Assembly: GCA_023630215.1 (NCBI GenBank)
Contig: JALPRQ010000001.1
Location: 1,178,001-1,242,000, forward strand
Direction: 5' to 3'
Origin: Rhodobacteraceae bacterium NBU2976
GTDB taxonomy: Bacteria; Pseudomonadota; Alphaproteobacteria; Rhodobacterales; Rhodobacteraceae
DNA: 64,000 nucleotides
This document shows positions 27,550-36,720 of the stretch, piece by piece; within the stretch, counting starts at the first letter, position 1; every line of letters begins with the position of its first letter. The translations under genes were made by a program, and so were the position numbers. A model generated the notes under the pieces. It saw only the letters and a program-made list of their open reading frames with translations. It ran no database searches and was not told where the DNA came from.

Positions 27550-28340
27550 GACGGTCTTATTTCCTCCCCATCGCGGCACTTGTGGGGTTTCTTTTCCTTT
27601 ACATCCCCATCATCTCGCTGGTGATTTATTCGTTTAACGACAGCAAGCTTGTCACCGTCTGGGGTGGCTGGACAACCAAATGGTATGGGGAGCTGTTTCG
27701 CGATCCACAAATCCTGGGCGCTGCGTGGATCAGTCTGAAAATCGGCGTGATCTCGGCTACGATCGCCACCATTCTTGGCACCATTGCTGCCTTGGTCCTG
27801 ACCCGTTTCGGCAAGGTTCGCGTGCGTGGTTTGTTGACCGGTATGGTCACCGCCCCGCTGGTTATGCCCGAAGTCATCACCGGCCTGTCGCTGCTGTTGC
27901 TGTTCGTCGCGATGGAAATCGCGCTGGGTTGGCCCGCACAGCGCGGGGTGCTGACCATCACCATTGCCCATATCACCTTTTGCATGGCCTATGTCGCTGT
28001 GGTCGTTCAATCGCGACTTGTCGATATGGACGACAGTATCGAGGAAGCCGCCGCCGATCTTGGCGCCAAACCCGTCCGCGTTTTTTTTGACATCACTCTG
28101 CCAATGATTGCGCCCGCGCTGATCTCTGGCTGGTTGCTCAGCTTTACGCTGTCCCTTGACGATCTGGTCATCGCCAGCTTCGTGTCCGGCCCCGGATCGT
28201 CAACCCTGCCGATGGTGATCTTTTCCAAAGTCAAACTGGGCGTCAGCCCCGACATCAATGCGCTTGCGACGCTGATCATTCTCTTTGTCGCTATCGGGAT
28301 CACTGGCGCGTGGTTCTTCATGAGGAAACAACTGAAATGA
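27546..28340 (+). CDS. potI: Polyamine ABC transporter, permease 2
   Basis: A 264-aa permease of the PotC/PotI type. It begins MRRSYFLPIAALVGFLFLY at ATG 27546, has six helices, and carries the EAA loop EAAADLGAKPVRVFFDITLP. It pairs with the preceding permease to form the channel. It overlaps both neighbours by 4 bases, so the four transporter genes and speB are tightly coupled. Confidence 0.92.
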   Translation: MRRSYFLPIAALVGFLFLYIPIISLVIYSFNDSKLVTVWGGWTTKWYGELFRDPQILGAAWISLKIGVISATIATILGTIAALVLTRFGKVRVRGLLTGMVTAPLVMPEVITGLSLLLLFVAMEIALGWPAQRGVLTITIAHITFCMAYVAVVVQSRLVDMDDSIEEAAADLGAKPVRVFFDITLPMIAPALISGWLLSFTLSLDDLVIASFVSGPGSSTLPMVIFSKVKLGVSPDINALATLIILFVAIGITGAWFFMRKQLK

Positions 28341-29299
28341 GTGGCGATCAGGCCTTCCGCGCGACCTCCAACCGGGGCCGCGACGTCGAAATGACCTATG
28401 GCGGTGCGACCAGTTTTCTGCGCCGCCGTTATACGCGTGATCTGACGGATGTTGATGTGGTTGTCAGCGGTGTGCCCTATGATGCGTCCGTCACCTACCG
28501 CCCCGGTTGCCGTCTTGGTCCACGCGCCATTCGTGCAGCATCGGTGCAATTGGCGGAACTGAAAGCCTTCCCCTTTGGCTTTGACCCGTTCGAAACCCTG
28601 TCGGTTATCGACTATGGCGACTGCATGATCGACCCGCACCACCCGGAAACCGTAACCCCAGCCATTCAGGAGCATGCGGCGCAGATCGTCGCAAGCGGTG
28701 CAAAAATGCTGACACTGGGTGGCGACCATTATACTGCCTATCCGCTGCTGAAAGCGCATGCCGAAAAATATGGCCCGGTCGCGTTGCTGCAATTCGATGC
28801 CCATTGCGACACGTGGGAGGATGACCCGACCCGTCTGGATCACGGCACCATGTTTGGCCGTGCAGCACAGGAAGGGATCGTCGATGTGTCTAAGTCTACG
28901 CAAATCGGCCTAAGAACCTATAATGATAGCGATTATGGTTTTGAGATCCTGACCGCGCCGTGGGTTCACCGAAACGGAATCGATGCCGCGCTGAAAATTA
29001 TCAAGGACCGGGCAGGGGATGCACCGCTTTATATCAGCTTTGATATCGACGGGCTGGACCCCGCCTTTGCGCCGGGTACCGGAACCCCTGTGATTGGTGG
29101 TCTGACCAATTGGCAGGCTTTGGAGTTGATCCGCGGCCTCGGCTCGCTTAATCTCATTGGCATGGATGTGGTCGAGGTCTCACCCCCTTACGACCATGCC
29201 GAAATCACTGCCATCGCAGCGGCCACAGTGGCGCACGACTGGCTGTGCCTTCTGGCGCAGAAAAAGGGTGCGAAAGGAAAGCCGGTCGGTCGGCTCTAA
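28337..29299 (+). CDS. speB: Agmatinase-family ureohydrolase SpeB
   Basis: A 320-aa arginase-superfamily enzyme that hydrolyses agmatine to putrescine and urea. The binuclear manganese ligands are in GGDHYTAY, FDAHCDTW and SFDIDGLDPAFAPGTGTP. It is translated directly from the end of potI (ATGA overlap). Co-transcription with a polyamine importer and gamma-glutamyl ligases fits uptake of agmatine, conversion to putrescine, then the gamma-glutamyl route. Related ureohydrolases act on guanidinobutyrate, which cannot be excluded. Confidence 0.88.
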   Translation: MSGDQAFRATSNRGRDVEMTYGGATSFLRRRYTRDLTDVDVVVSGVPYDASVTYRPGCRLGPRAIRAASVQLAELKAFPFGFDPFETLSVIDYGDCMIDPHHPETVTPAIQEHAAQIVASGAKMLTLGGDHYTAYPLLKAHAEKYGPVALLQFDAHCDTWEDDPTRLDHGTMFGRAAQEGIVDVSKSTQIGLRTYNDSDYGFEILTAPWVHRNGIDAALKIIKDRAGDAPLYISFDIDGLDPAFAPGTGTPVIGGLTNWQALELIRGLGSLNLIGMDVVEVSPPYDHAEITAIAAATVAHDWLCLLAQKKGAKGKPVGRL

Positions 29300-29307
29300 G
29301 GTGTAAA

Positions 29308-30669
29308 ATGTCAAATATGGATTATGTGTCGAAATTCCCGGCGGCAACGCAGGAATGGCTGTCGGACAAACGTGTCGAGGAGGTGGAATGCATCATCTCG
29401 GACTTTGTCGGCATGTCGCGCGGCAAGGCGATGCCCTCGACAACCTTTAACCGGTCTGAACGTATGTTCATGCCCACCTCGATTTTCTATCAGACGATCG
29501 ACGGCGAATATGTCGATATGGAGATCGAAGACCAATGGACCGAAATGGACATGGTCTTGAAACCCGATTTTTCGACCGGAGTCGCCGCACCTTGGGCGCG
29601 CGATATCACCGTGCAGGTGATCCATGACGTGTTCGACACCAAGGGGAAACCCATCGGCCTTGCCCCACGCAACGTTTTGAAACGCGTCGTAGAGCTTTAC
29701 AAGGACGAAGGCTGGACACCCGTTGTCGCGCCCGAGATTGAATTCTACCTAACTAAGCCCAACCTGAACCCTGCCGAACCGATTGAACCACCGGTGGGTC
29801 GGACCGGGCGCCCGATGGTTAGCCGTCAGGCGTATTCGATGGCGGCAGTCGATGAATACGGCCCGGTGATCGACGATATTTACGATTTCGCCGATGACAT
29901 GGGATACGAAATTGACACGATCATTCAGGAAGGTGGTTCGGGCCAGCTGGAAATCAATCTGGTCCATGGCGATCCGGTAACGCTGGCCGATCAGGTTTTC
30001 TATTTCAAACGCCTGATCCGCGAGGCGGCACTGCGCAATGATTGTTTCGCGACCTTTATGGCCAAGCCAATTCAGGATGAACCGGGCAGTGCGATGCATA
30101 TCCACCAGTCGGTGATCGACAAGAATGGCAAGAATATCTTCAACGGCCCCGATGACAAGGAAACCGACGCGTTTCACCATTTCATCGCGGGTCAGCAGCG
30201 CTATATCCCAAATGCGATCAGCCTGCTGGCGCCATATGTCAATTCTTACCGTCGCTATGTGGCGTCGGGCTCTGCCCCCATCAATCTGGAATGGGGAGAG
30301 GATAACCGCACCACGGGCATCCGTATCCCGATCGCCAAGCCCGAAGCACGGCGCGTCGAAAACCGGGTGACGGGGATGGATGCGAACCCCTACCTGGCGC
30401 TCGCCGCCTCGCTCGCTTGTGGATATCTGGGGCTGAAAAACAAGCTGAAACCCCGCCGCAAACAAAAACGCGAGGCTTATGAACTGCCTCGCGCCCTGCC
30501 GCGTTCGTTGTTGGAAGGGTTGGACCTGTTCAATGGTGCGCCCGAGCTCGAAGAGGTGCTGGGCAAGCATTTTTGTGATGTCTACAAGGCCGTGAAACGG
30601 CATGAAGCCCTTGCGTTCCTCGAAGTTATCAGCCCGTGGGAGCGGGAGCATCTGCTTCTGAATGTCTGA
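29308..30669 (+). CDS. puuA: Glutamine synthetase-like gamma-glutamylpolyamine synthetase, copy 2
   Basis: The second PuuA-type ligase, also 453 aa but clearly diverged from the copy at 22.9 kb. Active-site segments are PEIEFYLTKP, EGGSGQLEINLVHGD, MAKPIQDEPGSAMHIHQS and NRTTGIRIPIAKPEARRVEN. The N-terminal region has IISDFVGMSRGKAMP and a PTSIFYQTIDGEYV segment that copy 1 lacks. The C-terminus carries a basic insert (KNKLKPRRKQKREAYELPRA). puuB starts on the last base of its stop, so this copy probably works with puuB on gamma-glutamylputrescine. Confidence 0.88.
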   Translation: MSNMDYVSKFPAATQEWLSDKRVEEVECIISDFVGMSRGKAMPSTTFNRSERMFMPTSIFYQTIDGEYVDMEIEDQWTEMDMVLKPDFSTGVAAPWARDITVQVIHDVFDTKGKPIGLAPRNVLKRVVELYKDEGWTPVVAPEIEFYLTKPNLNPAEPIEPPVGRTGRPMVSRQAYSMAAVDEYGPVIDDIYDFADDMGYEIDTIIQEGGSGQLEINLVHGDPVTLADQVFYFKRLIREAALRNDCFATFMAKPIQDEPGSAMHIHQSVIDKNGKNIFNGPDDKETDAFHHFIAGQQRYIPNAISLLAPYVNSYRRYVASGSAPINLEWGEDNRTTGIRIPIAKPEARRVENRVTGMDANPYLALAASLACGYLGLKNKLKPRRKQKREAYELPRALPRSLLEGLDLFNGAPELEEVLGKHFCDVYKAVKRHEALAFLEVISPWEREHLLLNV

Positions 30670-31970
30670 TGGATCTGCTCACGGCAAATGACCGGCAGGG
30701 GGAATATCCGTCCTCTTACTATGCCGCAACAGCCATCCCGCTGGACCCGTTCCCGGCGCTTGATGGCGATGCGGATTGCGATGTGTGTGTGGTGGGCGGC
30801 GGCTATACTGGCCTCTCCACCGCGCTACATCTTGCGAAACAGGGCTTTGACGTCATTCTGCTAGAGGCCCAACGGGTGGGATTCGGCGCTTCGGGGCGCA
30901 ATGGCGGTCAGGTTGGCTCGGGTCAGCGGGTGGAACAGCCGGAGCTGGAAAAACTGGTCGGAACGGACCATGCTCGACAGCTTTGGGATTTGGCTGAAGA
31001 GTCCAAATCCACCGTCCGCGATCTGATCACCGAATATGCGATCCCCTGTGCCTACAAACCGGGGGTGCTTCACGCCGAACTAAAGGCCAAGAACATGCCG
31101 CATTATCAGGCCGAAGTGGAAAAGCTGCGCAATGACTATGGCTATGATCAGATCGAGTATCTGGATGGCGTCGCGATCCGTGATGCCTTGGGCACCGACG
31201 TCTATGCCGGGGGGACGATCGACCATGGGGCAGGGCATCTTCACCCGTTGAATTTTGCACTGGGTCTGGCGCAAGCAGCGCGCGATGCCGGGGTGAAAAT
31301 CTATGAAAATACCCGTGTCACCGGCATATCCCACGCCGATCCCGCCAAAGTGACAACACCAGTTGGCACTGTCACCGCCAAATTTGTGGCGCTGGGCTGC
31401 AACGGATATCTGGGTCATCTCGACCCCAAGGTCGCCGCCCATGTCATGCCGATCAACAATTTCATTGTCGCCACCGAACCATTGGGCGCTGATACTGCTC
31501 GCAGTTTGATCGGCGATGATGTCGCCGTCGCTGACAGTAAGTTCGTCGTCAATTACTATCGGTTGAGCGAGGATCACCGTTTGCTTTTTGGCGGTGGTGA
31601 AAGTTATGGCTATAAGTTCCCGAAAGACATCACTGCCAAAGCGCGCCAGCCAATGCTGGAAGTCTACCCGCAGTTGCGCGACGTCAAAATCGACTATGCT
31701 TGGGGTGGGACATTGGCAATCACGATGAACCGATTGCCAGACTTCCGTCGCATCGCGCCAAACATCCTGTCGGCGTCGGGATATTCCGGCCACGGGGTCG
31801 CCATGGCAGTATTGGCGGGCAAACTGATGGCCGAAGCTATCACAGGTCAGGCATCCCGATTCGACATCATGTCCCGTATCCCGATTCGTCGATTCCCTGG
31901 CGGTGCTGCACTTCGCTCGCCATTATTAGTTCTGGCCATGCTTTGGTTCAGTTTTCGGGACAGACTTTAA
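30669..31970 (+). CDS. puuB: Gamma-glutamylputrescine oxidase-like FAD oxidoreductase
   Basis: A 433-aa DAO-family flavoenzyme. The FAD-binding motif is CDVCVVGGGYTGLSTALHLA, followed by GASGRNGGQVGSGQR, the substrate-site loop seen in PuuB. It oxidises gamma-glutamylputrescine to the aldehyde and hydrogen peroxide. The TGATG junction with puuA2 implies translational coupling. The next steps (PuuC-type dehydrogenase and PuuD-type hydrolase) are not encoded in this window. Confidence 0.88.
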   Translation: MDLLTANDRQGEYPSSYYAATAIPLDPFPALDGDADCDVCVVGGGYTGLSTALHLAKQGFDVILLEAQRVGFGASGRNGGQVGSGQRVEQPELEKLVGTDHARQLWDLAEESKSTVRDLITEYAIPCAYKPGVLHAELKAKNMPHYQAEVEKLRNDYGYDQIEYLDGVAIRDALGTDVYAGGTIDHGAGHLHPLNFALGLAQAARDAGVKIYENTRVTGISHADPAKVTTPVGTVTAKFVALGCNGYLGHLDPKVAAHVMPINNFIVATEPLGADTARSLIGDDVAVADSKFVVNYYRLSEDHRLLFGGGESYGYKFPKDITAKARQPMLEVYPQLRDVKIDYAWGGTLAITMNRLPDFRRIAPNILSASGYSGHGVAMAVLAGKLMAEAITGQASRFDIMSRIPIRRFPGGAALRSPLLVLAMLWFSFRDRL

Positions 31971-32011
31971 TCAATTCTTACGTCATTCCGTCCTTTACTT
32001 CGTCATTTTGA

Positions 32012-32030
32012 CGTTTACGCCGAGTAAACG
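32012..32030 (+). promoter_or_regulatory. Inverted repeat upstream of oppA
   Basis: CGTTTAC and GTAAACG are perfect 7-base arms around GCCGA in the 177-base gap between puuB and oppA. It lies about 120 bases before the oppA start. It may be an operator for the opp operon or a weak terminator for puuB; no T-run follows. Confidence 0.4.
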
Positions 32031-32147
32031 GTTGAATGCACCCATACACTGGCGCAATCTCTTGCCATGGTTTGCTTGCCTTAAAGTACGGGCCGAGAAC
32101 CCGTAACCAGTAAGCCAACGAAACAAAACAAACTTGGAGGATTGTCT

Positions 32148-33779
32148 ATGAGCCACTTTGCCAAATCTCTGGCAGCTGGCGCTTTTGCGGCATCCCTGAC
32201 GGCATCTTTTGCATATGCCGCAGGTACCCACCCGGTCACCGGGGAAGCGCTTGCTGACGAACAAATCTTTACCTACCGTGTGCTCGACGAGCACAGCTCG
32301 GTTGACCCGCAGATCGTCGAAGACGTGTCGGGTTCGGAAATCGTTCGTGACCTGTTCGAAGGTCTTTATAATCAGGACGCTGACGGTAACCTCGTCCCGG
32401 GTGTTGCCCTGTCGCACGAGCTGTCCGAAGACAAGCTAACCTACACCTTCACGCTTCGCCCCGAAGCCAAATGGTCCGACGGCAACCCCGTCACGGCTGG
32501 CGATTTCGAATATGCGTGGAAGCGTCTGGCTGATCCGGAACTCGCTTCGCCTTACCAGTGGTTCATCGAAGTGATGGGCCTGAAAAATGGTGGCGCAGTT
32601 ATGGCTGGCGAAATGGGTCTTGATGACCTTGGCGTCAAAGCACTGGACGACCACACGCTGGAAGTGCAGCTCGAAGTTCCGCTGTCCTACTTCCCGCTGA
32701 CAACGACCCATGCCTCCACCTTCCCATCCCCGAAATGGGTGATTGACGAGTTTGGTGAAGAATGGACCAAGCCGGAAAACATCGTGTCCAACGGCGCCTA
32801 TGTTCTGACCGAACATGTGCCGCAGGAACGTTCGGTACGTTCGCGTAACGAAATGTACTGGAACAATGAAAACACCATCATTGAACAGACAATCGCGCTG
32901 GTCATCAACGATGAAAACACCGCGCTGACGCGTTACCTCGCTGGCGAGTTGGACCGGACCGAAGTTCCGACCGGTCAGTATCCGCGTCTGGCCGAGGAAT
33001 ATCCGGATGAGGCTCTGTCCTTCCCGCGTCTGTGTTCCTACTACTACACGTTCAACCTGTCTGACTCCGGTCCCGAGGCGTTCAAAGATGTCCGCGTCCG
33101 TCAGGCGCTGTCCTATGCCATCGACCGTTCGATCATCACGGATAACGTGTTGCAGGGCGGACAGTATGAAGCCTTCACCTTTACACCGGGTGCGACCGCG
33201 AACTTCGAAGTTCCCGAGGTGGCTTTCGGTCAGATGACACAGGCCGAGCGTGACGCCAAAGCACAGGAACTGCTGGCCGAGGCTGGATATGGTCCGGACA
33301 ACCCGTTGTCCTTCTCTATGATCTACAACACGTCCGAAGGTCACAAAAAGATCGCGATCGCCATGTCGCAAATGTGGAAACAGAAGCTGGGCGTAGAAGT
33401 CGAGCTGGGCAACATGGAATGGCAGGTCTTCCTTGAAGAGCGTGGCAACCAGAACTTCGAACTGGCTCGTGGTGCATGGTGCGGCGACTATAACGAAGCG
33501 TCGACCTTCCTCGACCTCGTTCAGTCCGGCTCCGGTTACAATGACGGCAAATATAGCAATGCCGAAGTTGACCAGCTGCTGGCTGACGCCAAAACCTCCG
33601 AAGATCCGAGCGCGAACTACACCCGCGTAGAGCAGATCATCGCCGAGGAAATGCCGATCATCCCGATCTATCACTATACCAACGTGTATATGATGAATCC
33701 GGCCCTGAAAGGCAGCTGGCCGGTCCAGAACGTAGAGCAGAACTGGTACTCCAAGGACCTCTACTTCACGGCTGACTAA
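32148..33779 (+). CDS. oppA: Oligopeptide ABC transporter, periplasmic binding protein
   Basis: A 543-aa family-5 (OppA/MppA-like) binding protein. ATG 32148 has GGAGG 7 bases upstream. The signal peptide ends FAYA-AGTHP. Mature motifs include DEHSSVDPQIVEDVSGSEI, RDLFEGLYNQDADGNLVPG and VRQALSYAIDRSIITDNVL. It is the first gene of oppABCDF and is followed by a 14-base-stem hairpin, consistent with excess synthesis of the binding protein. Peptide length preference cannot be read from sequence. Confidence 0.92.
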   Translation: MSHFAKSLAAGAFAASLTASFAYAAGTHPVTGEALADEQIFTYRVLDEHSSVDPQIVEDVSGSEIVRDLFEGLYNQDADGNLVPGVALSHELSEDKLTYTFTLRPEAKWSDGNPVTAGDFEYAWKRLADPELASPYQWFIEVMGLKNGGAVMAGEMGLDDLGVKALDDHTLEVQLEVPLSYFPLTTTHASTFPSPKWVIDEFGEEWTKPENIVSNGAYVLTEHVPQERSVRSRNEMYWNNENTIIEQTIALVINDENTALTRYLAGELDRTEVPTGQYPRLAEEYPDEALSFPRLCSYYYTFNLSDSGPEAFKDVRVRQALSYAIDRSIITDNVLQGGQYEAFTFTPGATANFEVPEVAFGQMTQAERDAKAQELLAEAGYGPDNPLSFSMIYNTSEGHKKIAIAMSQMWKQKLGVEVELGNMEWQVFLEERGNQNFELARGAWCGDYNEASTFLDLVQSGSGYNDGKYSNAEVDQLLADAKTSEDPSANYTRVEQIIAEEMPIIPIYHYTNVYMMNPALKGSWPVQNVEQNWYSKDLYFTAD

Positions 33780-33793
33780 GCTGATCTAAAACC

Positions 33794-33824
33794 GAAGACA
33801 CCGCACATATTGTGCGGTGTCTTC
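33794..33824 (+). promoter_or_regulatory. Intercistronic hairpin between oppA and oppB
   Basis: GAAGACACCGCACA and TGTGCGGTGTCTTC form a perfect 14-base stem with the loop TAT, starting 14 bases after the oppA stop. No T-run follows, so it is more likely an mRNA-stabilising or partially attenuating element than a full terminator. Confidence 0.75.
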
Positions 33825-33879
33825 ACGTATGCCGGTCGGGGGCATCGCCTGAACCGCGACATTTACGGGGCTTATCGTC

Positions 33880-34803
33880 ATGTTGAATTATGTCATCAAG
33901 CGCATCGCGATCGCGATACCGACGCTACTTATTTTGATTGTGATCTCTTTTGTGCTGATGCACGCGGCACCCGGCGGGCCGTTCAATTCCGAAAAACCGC
34001 TGCCACCACAGGTTCTGGCGAATATCGAGGCGAAATACGGCCTTGATCAGCCCTTGTGGAAACAGATGGTCAACTATGTTGTTGGCCTCGTCACAGAATT
34101 CGATATGGGCCCGTCCTTTAAATACAAGGACCGTTCGGTGAACGAGATCATCGCGCAAGGCTTCCCGATCACAATCACCTATGGCGTCCTATCCTTTATT
34201 GTCGCTGTTACCGTGGGGGTATCGTTGGGGGCAATCGCTGCTATCCGTCAGAACACATGGATCGATTATCTTGCCGTCGGGATATCCATCGGCGCACAGG
34301 TGCTGCCGAACTTCGTCATGGCGCCGCTTCTGGTGCTGACCTTTACCCTCTGGCTCGGCTGGCTGCCCGGCGGCGGCTGGAACGGGGGGCAATGGCAATA
34401 TCTGATCATGCCGGTCATCGCGCTTTCGACCAGCTATATGGCGTCCATCGCGCGTATCACCCGGTCTTCGATGCTAGAGGTGTTGAACACCAACTATATC
34501 CGCACGGCCACGGCCAAGGGCTTGCCGGCCAAAACCATCTTTTTCCGCCACGCGCTGAAACCGGCAATGCTGCCGGTGATTTCCTATCTTGGACCAGCCT
34601 TCGTGGGGATGATCACCGGGTCAGTTGTGATCGACATGTATTTCTCGACCGGTGGTATGGGGCAGTTTTTTGTGAACTCGGCCCTGACGCGTGACTATTC
34701 AGTTATGATGGGGATCACCATCCTGATCGGCCTGCTGACCATTATGTTCAACCTCGTCGTCGACCTGCTTTACGCATGGATCGACCCGAAAATCCGCTAC
34801 TGA
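33880..34803 (+). CDS. oppB: Oligopeptide ABC transporter permease OppB
   Basis: A 307-aa permease with the OppB-type N-terminus (MLNYVIKRIAIAIPTLLILI), a periplasmic segment with GLDQPLWKQMVNYVVGL, and the EAA-type loop RTATAKGLPAKTIFFRHALK. Six helices are expected. It follows the oppA hairpin and precedes oppC by 11 bases. Confidence 0.93.
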   Translation: MLNYVIKRIAIAIPTLLILIVISFVLMHAAPGGPFNSEKPLPPQVLANIEAKYGLDQPLWKQMVNYVVGLVTEFDMGPSFKYKDRSVNEIIAQGFPITITYGVLSFIVAVTVGVSLGAIAAIRQNTWIDYLAVGISIGAQVLPNFVMAPLLVLTFTLWLGWLPGGGWNGGQWQYLIMPVIALSTSYMASIARITRSSMLEVLNTNYIRTATAKGLPAKTIFFRHALKPAMLPVISYLGPAFVGMITGSVVIDMYFSTGGMGQFFVNSALTRDYSVMMGITILIGLLTIMFNLVVDLLYAWIDPKIRY

Positions 34804-34814
34804 GGGAGGACACG

Positions 34815-35744
34815 ATGTTAGTTGATTCCCAAAAAGTTGGCGATCTAGCCGAAAACCTCGCCAAAATGGACGAGGTGAAAGGGCGCTCTCTGTGGGGCGA
34901 CGCATTGCGCCGGTTTAAGCAGAACAAGGCGGCGATGGTGTCGCTGATCATCCTGACGCTTGTAATCCTGTTTTCCCTGACCGGTCAGTTTCTGACCCCG
35001 TGGTCAAACGAAGAAATTGACTGGAACATCATGGGCAATGTGGCCGAGATGGGAAAACCATCTTTTGAAACAGGCCACTATTTCGGGGCTGACGATCTGG
35101 GTCGCGACCTGTATGCACGTGTCGTTCAGGGGTCGCGCATTTCCCTTATGGTGGGCGTCGTCGGCGCGTTGATCGCTGTGATCGTGGGCACACTTTACGG
35201 CGCGGTGGCCGGATATGTCGGCGGGCGCACGGACCAGATCATGATGCGGATCGTCGATATCCTGATGTCGATCCCCTACATGTTCGTTCTGATCCTGCTG
35301 CTGGTGGTGTTTGGCCGCTCGGTTGTCATGCTGTTCGTCGGCATCGGCCTAATTTCCTGGCTGGATATGAGCCGCATCGTGCGCGGCCAGACCCTGACCA
35401 TCAAGAACAAGGAATTTGTCGAGGCAGCACAGGCCATGGGTGTCCCGGGCTTCAAGATCATCATGAAACATATCGTTCCGAACCTGCTGGGTGTGGTCGC
35501 CGTTTACGCCACGCTGCTGGTCCCCGGCATGATCCTGACGGAAAGCTTTATTTCTTTCCTTGGCCTTGGGGTGCAGGAACCGTCTACCAGTTGGGGCGCG
35601 CTGATTTCCGAAGGGGCAGGGACGATTCAGTATGGCACGCCATGGCAGCTCTGGTTCCCGCTGGCGTTTTTCGTCGTCAGCCTGTTCTGTTTCTTCTTTA
35701 TCGGTGACGGTCTGCGTGACGCGCTCGACCCAAAGGATCGGTGA
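34815..35744 (+). CDS. oppC: Oligopeptide ABC transporter permease OppC
   Basis: A 309-aa permease. ATG 34815 has GGGAGGA upstream. It shows the OppC pattern: N-terminal amphipathic stretch, SLWGDALRRFKQNKAAMVSL before helix 1, the periplasmic HYFGADDLGRDLYARVVQGS signature, and EAAQAMGVPGFKIIMKHIVP as the ATPase contact. oppD starts one base after its stop. Confidence 0.93.
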   Translation: MLVDSQKVGDLAENLAKMDEVKGRSLWGDALRRFKQNKAAMVSLIILTLVILFSLTGQFLTPWSNEEIDWNIMGNVAEMGKPSFETGHYFGADDLGRDLYARVVQGSRISLMVGVVGALIAVIVGTLYGAVAGYVGGRTDQIMMRIVDILMSIPYMFVLILLLVVFGRSVVMLFVGIGLISWLDMSRIVRGQTLTIKNKEFVEAAQAMGVPGFKIIMKHIVPNLLGVVAVYATLLVPGMILTESFISFLGLGVQEPSTSWGALISEGAGTIQYGTPWQLWFPLAFFVVSLFCFFFIGDGLRDALDPKDR

Positions 35745-35745
35745 T

Positions 35746-36720
35746 ATGAGCTTACTTGAAGTCCGCGACCTCAACGTCAAATTCAACACGCCGGATGGCG
35801 AGGTCCACGCCGTCAAAAACATGAACTTCTCGATGGAGGAGGGGGAAACCCTCGCCATCGTCGGCGAGTCCGGTTCCGGTAAAAGCCAGGCGGTGTTCGC
35901 GATGATCGGCCTGTTGGCCCGCAACGGCTATGCCTCCGGCAGCGTTATGTTCGAGGGGACTGAAATCCTGAACCTCCACGGTCCGGCCCTGAACAAAATC
36001 CGTGCCGCGAAAATCTCGATGATCTTTCAGGACCCGATGACCTCGCTAAATCCTTACATGCGGGTGTCCGACCAGATGGCCGAGGTGCTGGTCCATCATA
36101 AAGGCATGTCCAAATCCGCCGCGATTGCGGAATCGGTCAAGATGCTGGACGCGGTGAAAATCCCCGAGGCAAAATCGCGCATCACCATGTATCCGCACGA
36201 ATTCTCGGGCGGGATGCGCCAGCGCGTCATGATCGCGATGTCGCTTTTGTGTCAGCCAAAGCTGTTGATCGCGGACGAACCGACGACCGCGCTGGACGTG
36301 ACCGTGCAGGCGCAGATCATGCAATTGTTGGACGACATCCAGAAAGATTTCGGCACCGCCATTATCCTGATTACACACGACCTTGGCGTGGTTGCCGGGT
36401 CCACCCATGACACGCTGGTCATGTATGGGGGTCAGGTGATGGAGGATGCGCCAACTGACGAACTGTTCGCGCACCCGACGCACCCTTATACGCGTGGCCT
36501 TTTGTCCGCTGTTCCGCGTCTGGATCAGGACAATGAAACGCTTAACACCATTCCGGGCAGTCCGCCGAACATGATGAATATGCCCAAAGGCTGCCCGTTC
36601 TATGGACGCTGCGAATACCGGTTGGATGTCTGCGTCGACACACTGCCGCCGCTGACGGAAATCCCCGGCCATGCCGGCCATTTCCGCGCCTGCAACGTGC
36701 CCGTGGAGGACATAAAATGA
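35746..36720 (+). CDS. oppD: Oligopeptide ABC transporter ATPase OppD
   Basis: A 324-aa ATPase. Walker A is GESGSGKSQ, the signature is FSGGMRQRVMIAMSL, Walker B is LLIADEPTTALD and the switch is ILITHDLGVVAG. The C-terminal oligopeptide domain holds a cysteine cluster (GCPFYGRCEYRLDVC), which in related DppD-type proteins binds an iron-sulfur cluster. It ends in a 4-base overlap with oppF. Confidence 0.93.
   Translation: MSLLEVRDLNVKFNTPDGEVHAVKNMNFSMEEGETLAIVGESGSGKSQAVFAMIGLLARNGYASGSVMFEGTEILNLHGPALNKIRAAKISMIFQDPMTSLNPYMRVSDQMAEVLVHHKGMSKSAAIAESVKMLDAVKIPEAKSRITMYPHEFSGGMRQRVMIAMSLLCQPKLLIADEPTTALDVTVQAQIMQLLDDIQKDFGTAIILITHDLGVVAGSTHDTLVMYGGQVMEDAPTDELFAHPTHPYTRGLLSAVPRLDQDNETLNTIPGSPPNMMNMPKGCPFYGRCEYRLDVCVDTLPPLTEIPGHAGHFRACNVPVEDIK

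Noticed and set aside
32436-33674. 412-codon open frame on the minus strand
   Set aside because: Antisense to oppA, with shadow-type composition and no family match.
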